Below, piece by piece: positions 1 to 8,781 of a stretch of 64,000 nt of DNA. Positions within the stretch are counted from its first letter, which is position 1, and each line of letters opens with the position of its first letter. The notes under the pieces were generated by a model. The model worked only from the letters and a program-made list of their open reading frames with translations. It ran no database searches and had not been told where the DNA came from. The stretch comes from an uncultured Methanosarcinales archaeon (lineage in GTDB: Archaea; Halobacteriota; Methanosarcinia; Methanotrichales; Methanotrichaceae): positions 1-64,000 of the forward strand of contig CAIQHB010000016.1 in the NCBI GenBank assembly GCA_903871465.1, in the 5' to 3' direction. The translations under genes and the position numbers were made by a program.

Positions 1-121
1 AGGATTGCTAACAGAGCTCGAAAAGATCAAGATTATGGTCTTGCCGGATGGGGAGAAGGTTGTAACTGAAATTACCAAGAGGCAACGCGAAATCCTGGAT
101 GCCCTTCATATGTGTGCCTAA
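1..121 (+). CDS. C-terminal tail of a probable transposase, 5' end outside window
   Basis: An open frame runs in from the left edge and stops at TAA (119-121), giving about 39 residues that end in T-K-R-Q-R-E-I-L-D-A-L. A short hydrophobic/charged tail with T..QR.IL.AL just before the stop resembles the C-terminus of IS1634/IS4-type DDE transposases. Too little is visible to decide whether the full gene is intact. The next 136 bases up to the stop of the following minus-strand gene hold nothing I recognise. Assignment is tentative. Confidence 0.35.
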   Translation, partial: GLLTELEKIKIMVLPDGEKVVTEITKRQREILDALHMCA

Positions 122-257
122 ACTCTGGGGAGGTCAGGTTCTAAGTGCAGTTCTGAATGTCAGGGGCCCCCTGTTGATCTTTGGGCTCCGTCAACTTTTT
201 CGCGGGAGCATCAGTTCGCAGACAAAAATAATAGTCAATGCTGGAGCCTGATCGATC

Positions 258-1085
258 TCAATTTATCAATAAGGTATAGGCCGTGTCTCTCTTGAAGCTC
301 TTTGTGTGCTCATTCTCGTTGATGATGTTTCCCTGAATGTCTCTCTGGGAGACGGTGATGGTGTGGGTTTTGCCTGCGCCAACTGTAAAGCTGGTGATGC
401 CATCTAATATGCCGTCGCTGATATCGCTGCTGTAAAATACACCATCCACATAGACATCATAGCCTTTGATCCTCTGAGATTTTATGGTAACTTTGGCCTT
501 TCCGATTTGAATCGTTCCCACGTCCATTGGTGAGCTTGACGCGACATTGGGACGGGGCGAGACGTCCAGCATCAGAGCGTTGCCGGGCTGGTTATCCAGG
601 GCCGTTATCATAAAGAAGCGGCCGTCTTCCTCCGGCACCAATCTCAGCAGGTAGTATCCCCTCAGAAGCTTGAAGTTCCAGTGGTTTGTGGAGCCACTGG
701 CATAGGATATGAGATAGATGTCTGCATTGCCGTCTTTTGGCATATGTAGGATGATATCCGCATCAACACCCTGGACGGTTCGCTCATACCGGCTCCACTG
801 CACCCCGGTTCTAACCCATAGCTCGCTCAAAAAGGAGCTGGAAACATATTCTGAGAAGTTCTGATGATCTGATCCAAATTGCAGCATTTGAGGCTCATTG
901 CGGCTTATGTTGAAGGCGAGTGGAAGCGAGAGCGTTGTCGCATTCTGTACGGATGGCCCCTCATCAGTGCTCCAGGGCATCTGTGTCCAGCTCTGATTGG
1001 AGTCCGGCGAGGCCCCTGCCGATATTGCCAGCATTATGATCAAGGCCAGGGCGATAGCCGGAAAATTAAGGTGGAAGCGTCTCAT
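258..1085 (-). CDS. Secreted protein with PEGA-like C-terminal domain
   Basis: 275 aa. Residues 1-26 form a signal peptide (R-R then a hydrophobic A/L/I core, ending near A-S-A-G-A-S). The middle (about 30-190) has no family I recognise. The C-terminal 75 residues have the look of a PEGA-like beta domain: a G-Y-D-V-Y-V-D-G-V element, then an F-T-V-G-A-G-K-T-H-T-I-T-V strand pair. PEGA domains are surface-associated in archaea. It lies 47 bp downstream of argS on the same strand and may be read through from it, though no functional link is apparent. ATG start; upstream Shine-Dalgarno match is weak. Confidence 0.6.
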   Translation of the reverse strand: MRRFHLNFPAIALALIIMLAISAGASPDSNQSWTQMPWSTDEGPSVQNATTLSLPLAFNISRNEPQMLQFGSDHQNFSEYVSSSFLSELWVRTGVQWSRYERTVQGVDADIILHMPKDGNADIYLISYASGSTNHWNFKLLRGYYLLRLVPEEDGRFFMITALDNQPGNALMLDVSPRPNVASSSPMDVGTIQIGKAKVTIKSQRIKGYDVYVDGVFYSSDISDGILDGITSFTVGAGKTHTITVSQRDIQGNIINENEHTKSFKRDTAYTLLIN

Positions 1086-1132
1086 GACTGGAGATCAAAC
1101 TACCCCGGCTTTAGAGTTTGCTGCCAATGCGT

Positions 1133-2839
1133 TTACATCGTCTCCAGAGCAGAAATGCCCAGAGTCTCCAGAGTCGTGCGGAGAGCATTTCTGGCGGCCC
1201 TCGCCAGCGCCATTCTGGCGTCCCTCAGCTCTGGAGCTGCATCAAGCACCGGGCTGAAGCGGTAGAAGTGGTTGAAGCACTCAGCGAGCTCGCGGGCGTA
1301 GGTTGCCAGATGATGTGGCTTCAGCTCTCTCGCGGCTCTATCGATGATCAGATCGAACTCGGCGATCTTCTTGATGAGCGCGACCTCATTCTCGCCGGTG
1401 AGCAGATCGGCCTGGAATTCCTGGATCTCTTGCTCAGGCGTTTGATGCGTTTGATCGCCTTTGCGAATGATGCTGCAGGCGCGAGCATGTGAGTACTGAA
1501 TGAAAGGTGCCGAGAGTTTTTCGAAGTCCAGCGCCTGCTTCCAGTCGAAGGTGGTGGCCTTGTCTGCGGATACCTTGACCACATCGTAGCGCACGGCACC
1601 CTGGGCCACTTGCCGGGCCACCTCTCGGAGGAAGTCCTCACTCTCCTCGGGCCGGCGCGTTTTTACCTCCTCGAAGGCCTGCTTCTCCACTTCATCGATG
1701 AGCTCATCTGCAGAGATGAACTTGCCTTTGCGCGTGCTCATGGAACCCGTGGGAAGAGAGACGAACTCGAAGATGACCACCTCCGGCTCGCGAACATCCA
1801 GGAGGCGTAGAGCCGTGCGCAGTTGTCCTGAGACGAGCTTGTGGTCCGCTCCAAGGATATCCACAGAGCGGTCGGAGTTGGCCGATTTCCAGCGGTGGTA
1901 AGCCAGGTCGCGAGTTATGTAAAGGGAGGTTCCGTTCGTTCTCTTGAGGACCATCTTCTTCTCAAAGCCGTAATTGTTCAGATCGAGCTGGTAGGCACCG
2001 TCCTCCCACTCTGTGAGGCCCGTCTTCTCCAGGAGCCCTACGACTTCGGCCACGCTTCCATTGCGCACGAACTCCGACTCCCAGTGGTAGCTGTCGTGGC
2101 GAATGTTCATGCGGTGCAGGGTCTCTTCGATGCCGCCTATGGCATACTTGACCGCGCTCTGGATCTTGGCAGTGATCTCCGGGTCTCCCGCCTCATAGCG
2201 CAGGATGACCTGATCCGCCTCGGCCCGGATCCCGGGATTCGTCTCCATCTCCTTGTTGGCTGCGATGTAAACCCGGGCGATGGCGTGGTCTGCCTTGCTG
2301 CCATCGAGCTGGAAGTGATCGCAGCCCACGACCACCATGGCCTCCTGGCGGCCCATGTCGTTCACATAGTACTCTGCGTCCACGGTGCAGCCTGCCCGGC
2401 GCAGTATCCTGACCAGGGTGTCGCCAATGACGGAGTTTCTGATGTGGCCCACATGCAGCGGCCCGTCAGGATTGGCTGATGTGTGCTCCACAATAACTTT
2501 CTCAGTCATACGGCCTGTCCAGGCGTTGTCGGCCAGGGCCCGGGCCAGGACAGCGTTCAGGAACAACCGGCTCATGTAGAAGTTGAGGTAAGGTCCGGCA
2601 AGCTCCACTCGCTCTACGTACTTGTACTCGGGAGAGATTGCCTGGTGAATCTCTTTGGCGATGGCCACCGGGCTCTTCTTCAGCACCGGGGCCAGCCGGA
2701 AGGCGACGGACGAGGCCAGGTCGGCATGCGGGCACAAATCCAGCCCCAGGTTGTTTACTCCTTCCTCTACCTTGTAGCCGCAGCGATCGAGCGCGCCCGT
2801 CAGGAGCAGCTCGACCTCGCTTATAAAATCGAGAAACAT
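1133..2839 (-). CDS. argS: Arginyl-tRNA synthetase
   Basis: Class I aminoacyl-tRNA synthetase that charges tRNA-Arg in the cytoplasm. About 568 aa from the ATG at 2839. Order of domains: N-terminal additional domain (about 1-110), Rossmann catalytic domain with the HIGH-type motif in S-A-N-P-D-G-P-L-H-V-G-H-I, the KMSK-region motif M-S-T-R-K-G-K, and a DALR-type anticodon-binding domain at the C-terminus (S-H-A-R-A-C-S near its start). The frame also opens with a TTG at 2875, but that has no ribosome binding site, whereas the ATG at 2839 follows GGTG at suitable spacing. A TATA box lies about 80 bp upstream. Confidence 0.95.
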   Translation of the reverse strand: MFLDFISEVELLLTGALDRCGYKVEEGVNNLGLDLCPHADLASSVAFRLAPVLKKSPVAIAKEIHQAISPEYKYVERVELAGPYLNFYMSRLFLNAVLARALADNAWTGRMTEKVIVEHTSANPDGPLHVGHIRNSVIGDTLVRILRRAGCTVDAEYYVNDMGRQEAMVVVGCDHFQLDGSKADHAIARVYIAANKEMETNPGIRAEADQVILRYEAGDPEITAKIQSAVKYAIGGIEETLHRMNIRHDSYHWESEFVRNGSVAEVVGLLEKTGLTEWEDGAYQLDLNNYGFEKKMVLKRTNGTSLYITRDLAYHRWKSANSDRSVDILGADHKLVSGQLRTALRLLDVREPEVVIFEFVSLPTGSMSTRKGKFISADELIDEVEKQAFEEVKTRRPEESEDFLREVARQVAQGAVRYDVVKVSADKATTFDWKQALDFEKLSAPFIQYSHARACSIIRKGDQTHQTPEQEIQEFQADLLTGENEVALIKKIAEFDLIIDRAARELKPHHLATYARELAECFNHFYRFSPVLDAAPELRDARMALARAARNALRTTLETLGISALETM

Positions 2840-2913
2840 GGGAACACCAATATGAATAAGATCCTTATCTATCAACTAGATGGGGCGATATAAGCATTGC
2901 GTAGGTTGTTTCA

Positions 2914-2932
2914 ACTCTCTTTATAGGCTCGA
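2914..2932 (-). promoter_or_regulatory. Candidate argS promoter (TATA box)
   Basis: On the minus strand a TATAAAG element reads at 2925-2919, preceded by CGAGCC as a possible BRE. Initiation about 25 bases on would fall near 2897, leaving a leader of about 55 nt before the chosen argS ATG. This supports the shorter argS start. It is a sequence match only. Confidence 0.4.
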
Positions 2933-3060
2933 TACGGGTAATGCTTTTCCTCCAACATATCAGCAATTCTAAGGTTGGTTCCGTCGAGTTCACGAGGAAC
3001 TTTCGAGAATTTCAGATAAAATTATACGCTCGCAGCGCAAGCTTAGATCAGGGATGAAAA

Positions 3061-4296
3061 TTGAAATTCATACTAGCTTTCTTGATGCTATCGCTCTGCA
3101 TGCCAGTAGTTCTGGCATCAGTCGATAGTTCCCAGTCGGTCGAGGCGACAACCGCCATCACCCTGCCCGTGGACTCCGTCACCATCTATCCGGACGGCCT
3201 GACGGCAGTGAAACAAATGGGAAGCCTGGACGTAACCGAAGGAACTCACAAATTCGTGGTCAATGTTCCTGAAGGAGCCGATGCCCGTTCATTGCTCCTG
3301 GCGGTGAGCAATGCGACTGTTGATGGGGTGGTCTACGAAACGGACCCCATTTACACTCTGAACATCTCGTCACCCGGATTGCAGAGCTTTGATCTGAGCT
3401 ATCTTATGGACAATGCTGCCACCTGGGAGCCCAGATATGACCTGCATCTGGGCAACGACTCCGTCTTGGTGAAGGCCAATGCCCATATCACCAACAGCGG
3501 CAAAGAGGACTTAAAGAGCGTGCGGCTCAAGCTGGTAGCGGGCCTGACTCCGGTAGTGCAGCCCTATCTTGCCAAGGGCGCATCTCGGTCGCTGCCGATA
3601 CCTCCTACGGCAGCCGCCCCAGCCATGGAGGCCATGGATTTGGCTGCCGCACCAGGCTCATCCTCAGGCACGCTCGAGACCCTTTACATCTTCGAGCTGG
3701 AGGGGCGAAAAGACCTGCTGATGAACAAGGAGATCGGCCTGCCTCTTTTCCAGGAGGAGGCTCCACTGGTAAGAGTCTACACCTGGGATGCATACAATCA
3801 GCAGACTGGCCCGTCAGACGAGGAGATCCGGGTCAACAATACCCTTAACAGCCCCTGGCCGACGGGAAATGCGTTGCTCTACAGAGATGATGAGTACGTC
3901 TCTACCATTCAAATGCCCTACACGCCAGCCGGCACCAATGCCTCCATTGTGGTGGGACCCTCTGCCGATCTGAAGGTGGAGAGAAAGCTCTCCGACTACA
4001 ACAAAACCGAAAACATCAAGGTGATAGGCCCGGTGGGTGGAAATCGCACCTTAAAGGAGACAAATGAGACCTGGACCTACAGTTTGAAGATCAAGAGCAA
4101 CGTGGACCGAGCAGCAGCTTTGGAGGTAACGGACACAGTTCCAGAGGAGGCTGTGATTATCTCAGTCTCGCCAATGCCTGCCGAGAAGACGGCCACCAGC
4201 CTGAAGTGGAAGCTGCAGCTTTTGCCGCGGCAGGAGACGTCTATCAATTACGCCTACCAGGTGATCACGACAGAGAGCCTGGACCGTGCATATTGA
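3061..4296 (+). CDS. Secreted DUF4139-type protein
   Basis: 411 aa, TTG start behind CAGGGATGA. Residues 1-19 are a signal peptide ending in V-L-A-S. The body matches the DUF4139 (MuiA-like) architecture: an N-terminal beta domain beginning V-D-S-V-T-I-Y-P-D-G-L, then the conserved L-S-Y-L-M-D-N-A-A-T-W-E-P-R-Y-D-L (about 117-134), then a long beta-rich region with an N-S-G-K-E-D-L motif. Family members are usually longer because of a coiled coil between the two parts; that coiled coil is absent here. Surface location is likely, molecular role unknown. An oligo-T run follows the stop. Confidence 0.75.
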   Translation: MKFILAFLMLSLCMPVVLASVDSSQSVEATTAITLPVDSVTIYPDGLTAVKQMGSLDVTEGTHKFVVNVPEGADARSLLLAVSNATVDGVVYETDPIYTLNISSPGLQSFDLSYLMDNAATWEPRYDLHLGNDSVLVKANAHITNSGKEDLKSVRLKLVAGLTPVVQPYLAKGASRSLPIPPTAAAPAMEAMDLAAAPGSSSGTLETLYIFELEGRKDLLMNKEIGLPLFQEEAPLVRVYTWDAYNQQTGPSDEEIRVNNTLNSPWPTGNALLYRDDEYVSTIQMPYTPAGTNASIVVGPSADLKVERKLSDYNKTENIKVIGPVGGNRTLKETNETWTYSLKIKSNVDRAAALEVTDTVPEEAVIISVSPMPAEKTATSLKWKLQLLPRQETSINYAYQVITTESLDRAY

Positions 4297-4304
4297 CTAG
4301 AAAA

Positions 4305-4320
4305 TCTTTTCCTTTTTTTT
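4305..4320 (+). terminator. Oligo-T terminator after the DUF4139 gene
   Basis: Starting 9 bases after the TGA stop the plus strand is strongly T-rich, with CTTTTCC followed by eight T residues. Runs of T are sufficient for archaeal termination in vitro. Confidence 0.45.
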
Positions 4321-4478
4321 GCGTCAGTTCTTTCACGAATCGCCTAAATGGGATGATGAAAAATCCTTATTATAGTCCTTTACACAACAAATTTAACTTA
4401 TCGTGCAAGAATCTGGGAATCCACATTCGTGCAAAAGAAATACTCCCTGCCAAGCCACAAAAGTTATCCCTGAGAACT

Positions 4479-5107
4479 CTAGAAGTTCCTCCTTGGTTTC
4501 AATTTCAGATGCATTGTATTCTTTTTCTTTCTGAGTTCCCTGAATGACCAAAGCCGTTGCGTGTTTGAGTTGATATTTTGGGAGGATTCGTCGACGAATC
4601 CCAATAAATCGCCTTCTCTCGGAATCAAGTCTTTTTTAAAATTGTTTCTGCATCATCTGGTCGTCTCTTATCTAGAACGTTGGGCTTAGCATGATGCATG
4701 TTCCAGGATGTTAGAATTCGCCAGACCTGCATTTCTGAATATTCGACATTGAATTTTTGTTTTATCAATTCGCGCACTTCTCTTAATGTCCAGGCATCTT
4801 TCTCACCAAGCATTCGTTTTAATTCTTCCCGTTCAGCTTCCCCTACTTTAGGCTTTGGACCGCCCGAAAAATTGGGCACGAGACCCTTGTATCCTTGTTT
4901 GTTCCATGAATCTAGCCAACTATAACCAGTGGGCTCGGAGATATTCACTTTTTGGCATGCTTCTTTTATTGTCTCTCCCTTATAAATGAATTTTACAAAG
5001 TATAATCTTTCGAGAACACGAACAGATTTTTCTTCCTTCCTGATAATTTTATTTAATTCCTCTAGTGTGACATGTTTTATTATCTCTTTCTCTTGTTTTC
5101 TGCCCAT
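4479..5107 (-). pseudogene. IS630-family transposase, frameshifted and C-terminally truncated
   Basis: The first frame (5107-4625, 160 aa) is the DNA-binding half of an IS630-type transposase: two helix-turn-helix units, including K-E-A-C-Q-K-V-N-I-S-E-P-T-G-Y-S-W and the typical W-T-L-R-E-V-R-E-L-I segment. It stops just after a slippery A6G run. Shifting by -1 at that run continues 50 codons to a TAG at 4479 and gives L-L-G-F-V-D-E-S-S-Q followed by N-T-Q-R-L-W-S-F, which is the start of the IS630 DDE domain with its first catalytic Asp. After that the frame degenerates and the remaining two catalytic acidic residues are missing. The original gene therefore used -1 frameshifting, and this copy is dead. 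Confidence 0.85.
4631..4641 (-). other. Slippery site for -1 frameshifting
   Basis: Minus strand reads TTTTAAAAAAG. The zero frame meets a TGA 2 codons later; the -1 frame enters the DDE domain. An A6G heptamer is the usual frameshift signal of two-frame IS630 elements. Confidence 0.7.
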
Positions 5108-5139
5108 GGTCCATAGATATGTATTGTTAGCTTAAAAAA

Positions 5140-5161
5140 GTTACGTTAAAGACTATAAATA
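5140..5161 (+). promoter_or_regulatory. TATA box, probably leaderless promoter
   Basis: TATAAATA at 5154-5161 preceded by an A-rich GTTAAAG. Initiation about 25 bases after the box centre would fall on or next to the ATG at 5182, and no good ribosome binding site precedes that ATG, so the downstream protease mRNA may be leaderless. Confidence 0.45.
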
Positions 5162-5181
5162 TGAATCAAACATACTGAGAG

Positions 5182-6054
5182 ATGATGGTTCTACTTCAAG
5201 CCCAGGTCGGAACAGATATGTTGAGCTCACTAATCAATAATGCATGGTTTATATTATTCATACTATTGTTTCTCATTCCCATGGCGCAGAGAAATTACCT
5301 GCAGGCGGCACGCAAACGCGTTCTAGCTAGGCTGGGAAAATCCCGAGGCACTCAGGTGATAACTCTCATCCACCGCCAGGAGACGATCAGCTTTCTGGGC
5401 ATACCGCTGGCTCGATACATCGATATCGACGATAGTGAACAGGTCTTGAGGGCGATTCGCAGAGCGGATAAGGATGTGCCGATCGATATCATTCTACATA
5501 CGCCCGGCGGCCTGGCTCTGGCAGCCACGCAAATAGCCATGGCTCTGAAGGCTCATCCCGCCAAAAAAACGGTGATTGTACCCCATTATGCCATGAGCGG
5601 CGGAACCCTCATCGCTCTTGCTGCGGATAAGATAATCATGGACCCGCATGCCGCTTTAGGCCCAGTCGATCCGCAGTTGGGAGATATTCAGGGCAGCTAT
5701 CCTGCCACGTCGCTGCTGGCAGTAGTAGGCAAAAAGAAGATTGATGAGATCGATGACAAGACACTCATCTACGCCGAGGAGGCCCGCAAGGCTCTGGACC
5801 AGATGAAGAGCCTCTTAAGAAAAATCCTGGAAGGCAAGTCCGACCAGAAGAAGCTGGAGACGATAATCGAGGAGTTTCTCTCGGGAAAGTACACCCACGA
5901 TCATCCTTTCATGGCCGAGGAGGCCCAAAACCTCCTGGGCCAATGCGTCCAGACTGATGTTCCTGAAGAGGTCTATGCTCTGATGGATCTCTATCGCATG
6001 GAAGCGGGCAGAAGCCGCCCGGGCGTGGAGTATGTGCCTCTGGTGAGGCGCTAG
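5182..6054 (+). CDS. SDH-family (ClpP-like) membrane serine protease
   Basis: 290 aa. One transmembrane helix near residues 17-36 anchors a cytoplasmic-type ClpP/crotonase fold domain. Visible motifs are I-D-I-I-L-H-T-P-G-G-L-A (oxyanion region, about 100-111) and H-Y-A-M-S-G-G-T, whose Ser (about 138) is the expected nucleophile. D-P-H-A-A-L-G-P-V-D-P-Q-L-G follows, as in the serine dehydratase proteinase family (SDH_sah). In archaea these membrane-bound proteases are thought to act on membrane-associated proteins; the substrate here is unknown. It stands alone and is convergent with the P-type ATPase gene. Confidence 0.85.
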   Translation: MMVLLQAQVGTDMLSSLINNAWFILFILLFLIPMAQRNYLQAARKRVLARLGKSRGTQVITLIHRQETISFLGIPLARYIDIDDSEQVLRAIRRADKDVPIDIILHTPGGLALAATQIAMALKAHPAKKTVIVPHYAMSGGTLIALAADKIIMDPHAALGPVDPQLGDIQGSYPATSLLAVVGKKKIDEIDDKTLIYAEEARKALDQMKSLLRKILEGKSDQKKLETIIEEFLSGKYTHDHPFMAEEAQNLLGQCVQTDVPEEVYALMDLYRMEAGRSRPGVEYVPLVRR

Positions 6055-6062
6055 ATCTTCGA

Positions 6063-6082
6063 GAGTGCCTCCCATGGCACTC
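6063..6082. terminator. Hairpin between convergent genes
   Basis: GAGTGCC (6063-6069) and GGCACTC (6076-6082) form a perfect 7-bp stem with a 6-nt loop, right after the protease stop and before the stop of the convergent ATPase gene. Confidence 0.4.
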
Positions 6083-6145
6083 ATCCCATTTCTTCCATTT
6101 CGCCTGTTCCTGCAAAAAAGAGAAAACGATTCTATCCGGGACAGG

Positions 6146-8569
6146 TCATTTCGATCTGCCACTACGGCGCCTATTGATCATCTTGAGCCCCTCAAACCAT
6201 AAGATGCTGGTAATCCCTGCCAGGAAGCATATGGCGATGTCGAGGAGATGCAGATAGGAAAAGCCGAACAGCTCTCTCAAGAATGGAATGTAGAGGACCC
6301 CGGCCAGGAATACGAGCGCCCCTCCCAGTACCCACCAGAGGGCACGGTTGGGACTGCTTATGGTCTCTAAGATGGTTCGAGACCAGGATCGATTGATGAG
6401 GATCAGGCCCAGATTGGCCACGATGAGTGTGGTAAAGGTCAGGGCTCTTGCTTCTTCTTCTCCCTGCCCCCTGAATAGAGATACGGCATAGACGGCCAGG
6501 ACGATGGCCAGCACTATGAAGCCTTGCAGGAAGCTCAGAGCCAGGCTCCGCCTGCTGAAGAGCGGCTTTTTCGGATCGCGCGGAAGGCGTTTCATGACAT
6601 CCGCCTCCTCGGGCTCGGCCTCGAAGACCACGGAGCAGGCCGGATCAATGATCAGCTCCAGGAAGACGACATGCACCGGCAAGAGGACGAGAGGCCACCC
6701 TAAGAGAACAGGTATCAAGGACATACCTGCTATGGGCACATGAATGGCAAGGATGTAGGCCATGGCCTTTTTGATATTGTCGAATACTCTGCGACCAAGC
6801 CGCGTAGCCTGCACAATGGACGAGAAGGAATCGTCCAGGAGCACGAGACTCGCTGCTTCTCTTGCCACATCTGTGCCCCGGCCGCCCATTGCAATACCGA
6901 TGTCTGCCGCTTTCAAGGCAGGGGCATCATTGACGCCGTCGCCGGTCATGGCCACAACCTCTCCGTTGGCCTTCATAGCCATGACCAGTCTCAATTTTTG
7001 CTCAGGCACCATTCGGGAAAATATGTTTGTGTCCTTTATGCGCTCTTGAAGATTCGCATCGGATAAGAGCTCCATCTCCGGGCCGGTCAGGATCTTATCC
7101 GCGGACTTAAGGCCTATGGTTTTGGCGATGGCCTGAGCCGTAGCCGGATAGTCGCCGGTTATCATCACTACCCTTATCCCTGCGTCATAGCATTCAGCGA
7201 CGGCATCGGCTATGCCAGCCCGCACCGGATCGGCAAGGCCCACGAGACCCAGAAATTGAAAATCAAAGTCGTGCTGCACCTCTGGAAGATCGGTCTCTTT
7301 GAATCCTGCTCTGGCGACACCCAGGACGCGCAAACCCTCGTTTCCCATGGCAACGATACTCTCGGAGAGCTTCTGGCGATATGATTCGTCAAAATGGCAG
7401 AGGTCAGCTATGGCCTCAGGCGCACCCTTGGCTGCAATGACAAAATCGCTTCCATTCGGGGACCTCCAGACGCGAGACATAGCCAGCAGCTTCTTCGAGA
7501 GTGGATACTCCTGCACCAGACTCCAGTCTCGATGAATGTGTTCAGTCTTCTGCAGGTAGTCGTCGCCCAGCTTCTGAAAGGCCTTCTCCATCGGGTCGAA
7601 GGGATCCTTCTGCGAGGCCAGAATGCTGTACTCTACGACCTCATGAATGCCGTCAGGAAGAATGCCCGCAATCCCGTCGAGGCTCCAGAATTGGCCGGCG
7701 GCAAAAAGCTTCTTCACAGTCATTCGATTCTCTGTGAGAGTGCCTGTCTTGTCGGTGCAGAGAACTGTAGTTGCGCCCAGCGTCTCCACTGCGGGGACCC
7801 GGCGTGTGAGCACTCGATTTTCTGCGATCCTCCAGGCACCCATAGCCAGGAAGATAGTCAGGACGACAGGAAACTCTTCTGGCAGGACTGCCATGGCCAT
7901 GGTGATGCCGGCTAAGAGTCCCTGCAGCCAGTCGTTCCGGGTTATGCCAAAGACCACAACCACCAAGGCGCAAAGAGCCAGTCCCAGGAGGGCCAGCTTT
8001 TGCACCAGTTTCGAGCTCTCCTTTTGTAGCGGCGTCTTCTCGGATTTGACGTTTTCCAGGGCTTTTCCGATCTTGCCGATCTGTGTAAGCGCGCCAGTCG
8101 CCAGTACCTGCGCCGCACCCTGGCCCTGCACAATAAGGCTTCCAGAATAGACAAAGGGCAGGTCATCGCCTCCCGGTTGGATAATGGCGGTCAAGCCCTC
8201 GGAACAGACTTTGCGAACTGATACGGATTCTCCCGTGAGAAGCGACTCGTCTGCAGAGAGGTTGGTGCAAAAAAGCAGCTTTGCATCTGCGGGCACCCGA
8301 TCGCCTTCGGAAAGAACAATCAGGTCGCCGGGAACAACCTCCCGCCCTGGGATGCGTTTATAAACACGGTCCCGTATCACCAGGGCACGGGGGCTGGAGA
8401 GATCTCGCAAAGCCTCCAGGGCTCTCTCCGTCTTTCGTTCCTGGTAGAGCGTGATGCCCATTACCACGAAGACGAAGCCCATAAGCATCAGAGCCTCCTG
8501 AAGGTCTCCCAGGATCGAATAGATCAGGCTGCCTGCCACCAGGAGCAGGAACATAGGCTCCTTTATCAC
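6146..8569 (-). CDS. P-type cation-transporting ATPase (P2-like)
   Basis: 807 aa from the GTG at 8569. Seen in order: actuator domain with T-G-E-S; M4 segment V-L-P-E-E-F-P; phosphorylation site D-K-T-G-T-L-T; nucleotide domain; hinge G-D-G-V-N-D-A-P; and four to six C-terminal membrane helices. M4 and M6 (E-L-I-I-D-P) carry acidic ligands as in Ca2+/cation P2 pumps, but PEEFP instead of PEGLP leaves the ion uncertain. The conserved cation-ATPase N-terminus (E-Y-F-D-I-S-I-A-K-G-L-T-E-A-E-A-A) is encoded upstream in the same frame as far as about 8725, yet no ATG, GTG or TTG occurs there. The true start is therefore unusual (CTG at 8701 follows a GAGGG), or the 5' end is damaged. DUF1614 lies directly upstream on the same strand. 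Confidence 0.85.
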   Translation of the reverse strand: MIKEPMFLLLVAGSLIYSILGDLQEALMLMGFVFVVMGITLYQERKTERALEALRDLSSPRALVIRDRVYKRIPGREVVPGDLIVLSEGDRVPADAKLLFCTNLSADESLLTGESVSVRKVCSEGLTAIIQPGGDDLPFVYSGSLIVQGQGAAQVLATGALTQIGKIGKALENVKSEKTPLQKESSKLVQKLALLGLALCALVVVVFGITRNDWLQGLLAGITMAMAVLPEEFPVVLTIFLAMGAWRIAENRVLTRRVPAVETLGATTVLCTDKTGTLTENRMTVKKLFAAGQFWSLDGIAGILPDGIHEVVEYSILASQKDPFDPMEKAFQKLGDDYLQKTEHIHRDWSLVQEYPLSKKLLAMSRVWRSPNGSDFVIAAKGAPEAIADLCHFDESYRQKLSESIVAMGNEGLRVLGVARAGFKETDLPEVQHDFDFQFLGLVGLADPVRAGIADAVAECYDAGIRVVMITGDYPATAQAIAKTIGLKSADKILTGPEMELLSDANLQERIKDTNIFSRMVPEQKLRLVMAMKANGEVVAMTGDGVNDAPALKAADIGIAMGGRGTDVAREAASLVLLDDSFSSIVQATRLGRRVFDNIKKAMAYILAIHVPIAGMSLIPVLLGWPLVLLPVHVVFLELIIDPACSVVFEAEPEEADVMKRLPRDPKKPLFSRRSLALSFLQGFIVLAIVLAVYAVSLFRGQGEEEARALTFTTLIVANLGLILINRSWSRTILETISSPNRALWWVLGGALVFLAGVLYIPFLRELFGFSYLHLLDIAICFLAGITSILWFEGLKMINRRRSGRSK

Positions 8570-8725
8570 CTCCAGGGCAATTGCGAATATGCTGCGTGGT
8601 TTCGATTGCGGCAGCTCATTATAACCGAACTGTTTTTGCCTCTCTGCAGCCTCGGCCTCGGTAAGGCCTTTTGCGATGCTTATGTCGAAGTATTCCGCCA
8701 GCGAAAAATCCCTCGTGAAACGTAA
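8570..8725 (-). other. In-frame N-terminal coding extension of the P-type ATPase without a normal start
   Basis: From a TGA before 8725 to the GTG at 8569 the frame is open and encodes a recognisable cation-transporter N-terminal domain, including E-A-E-A-A-E-R-Q-K-Q-F-G-Y-N-E-L. No canonical initiation codon is present. CTG at 8701-8699, placed 8 nt after GAGGG on the minus strand, is the only codon with a plausible ribosome binding site. Confidence 0.7.
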
Positions 8726-8781
8726 TAATATTATTTTTCGTCTTCAATACATTTGTGGATATATTCGAAAATCAACTGCAA

